From an uncultured bacterium (lineage in GTDB: Bacteria; Patescibacteriota; Minisyncoccia; Phycocordibacterales; PALSA-1337), in the NCBI GenBank assembly GCA_903826185.1, contig CAIKDL010000109.1, positions 1 to 5,643 on the forward strand: DNA of 5,643 nt, given 5' to 3'. The position numbers and the translations under genes were made by a program. Under the pieces are notes generated by a model. That model saw only the letters and a list, made by a program, of their open reading frames with translations, was not told the DNA's origin and made no database searches. Below are positions 5,624-5,643 of this stretch, piece by piece. Within the stretch, counting starts at the first letter, position 1. Each line of letters opens with the position of its first letter.

Positions 5624-5643
5624 ATGGATATAATGACTAGACT
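5624..5643 (+). CDS. Possible 5' end of a rightward gene, cut by the window edge
   Basis: ATG 5624 opens a frame reading M-D-I-M-T-R before the window ends; ATG 5633 is in the same frame. Support is only the promoter-like pair just upstream and the divergent layout relative to recO. Six codons are far too few to identify a product, and the true start could lie beyond the edge. Confidence 0.35.

Noticed and set aside
1..5643. CRISPR array, insertion sequence, prophage, tRNA or rRNA
   Set aside because: No regularly spaced repeats, terminal inverted repeats with a transposase, phage-like genes, or cloverleaf sequence were seen on either strand.

Overview
The window looks like ordinary chromosomal sequence from a bacterium with compact, tightly packed genes and few or no Shine-Dalgarno sites. 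The most likely source is a Candidate Phyla Radiation (Patescibacteria) genome of the Parcubacteria type. That is inference from three things: a homodimer-type (alpha2) glycyl-tRNA synthetase, a large unrecognised single-pass surface protein between housekeeping genes, and start codons sitting directly downstream of sigma70-like -10 boxes. No rRNA or single-copy marker is present to fix the lineage. The genetic code appears standard: TGA and TAA both end genes where homology ends, and recO ends in a tandem TGA-TAG.

Left part (1-890): the N-terminal 214 codons of an M16-family zinc peptidase lie on the minus strand and run off the left edge. A 248-base divergent intergenic region follows. It holds a promoter for the next gene, a 15-bp inverted repeat and a small GNRA-type hairpin, but no gene I can support.

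Middle (891-2927): a plus-strand HD-domain phosphohydrolase of the YfbR/HDDC2 5'-nucleotidase type meets the minus-strand glycyl-tRNA synthetase gene tail to tail, with only 3 bases between the stop codons.

Right part (2928-5643): the minus strand reads recO -> 648-residue single-pass membrane protein with four beta-sandwich-like repeats -> glyS. The gaps are 15 and 24 bases, so the genes look like an operon, yet each has its own -10-like element just before its ATG. To the right of recO is a short divergent region with a second, plus-strand promoter. It points at a gene of which only the first few codons may be visible.

The genes do not form one pathway. They cover proteolysis, nucleotide salvage, translation, recombinational repair and an unknown envelope function. 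The most interesting signals are the repeated leaderless-promoter layout and the uncharacterised envelope protein. I see no mobile element, CRISPR array, tRNA or rRNA.
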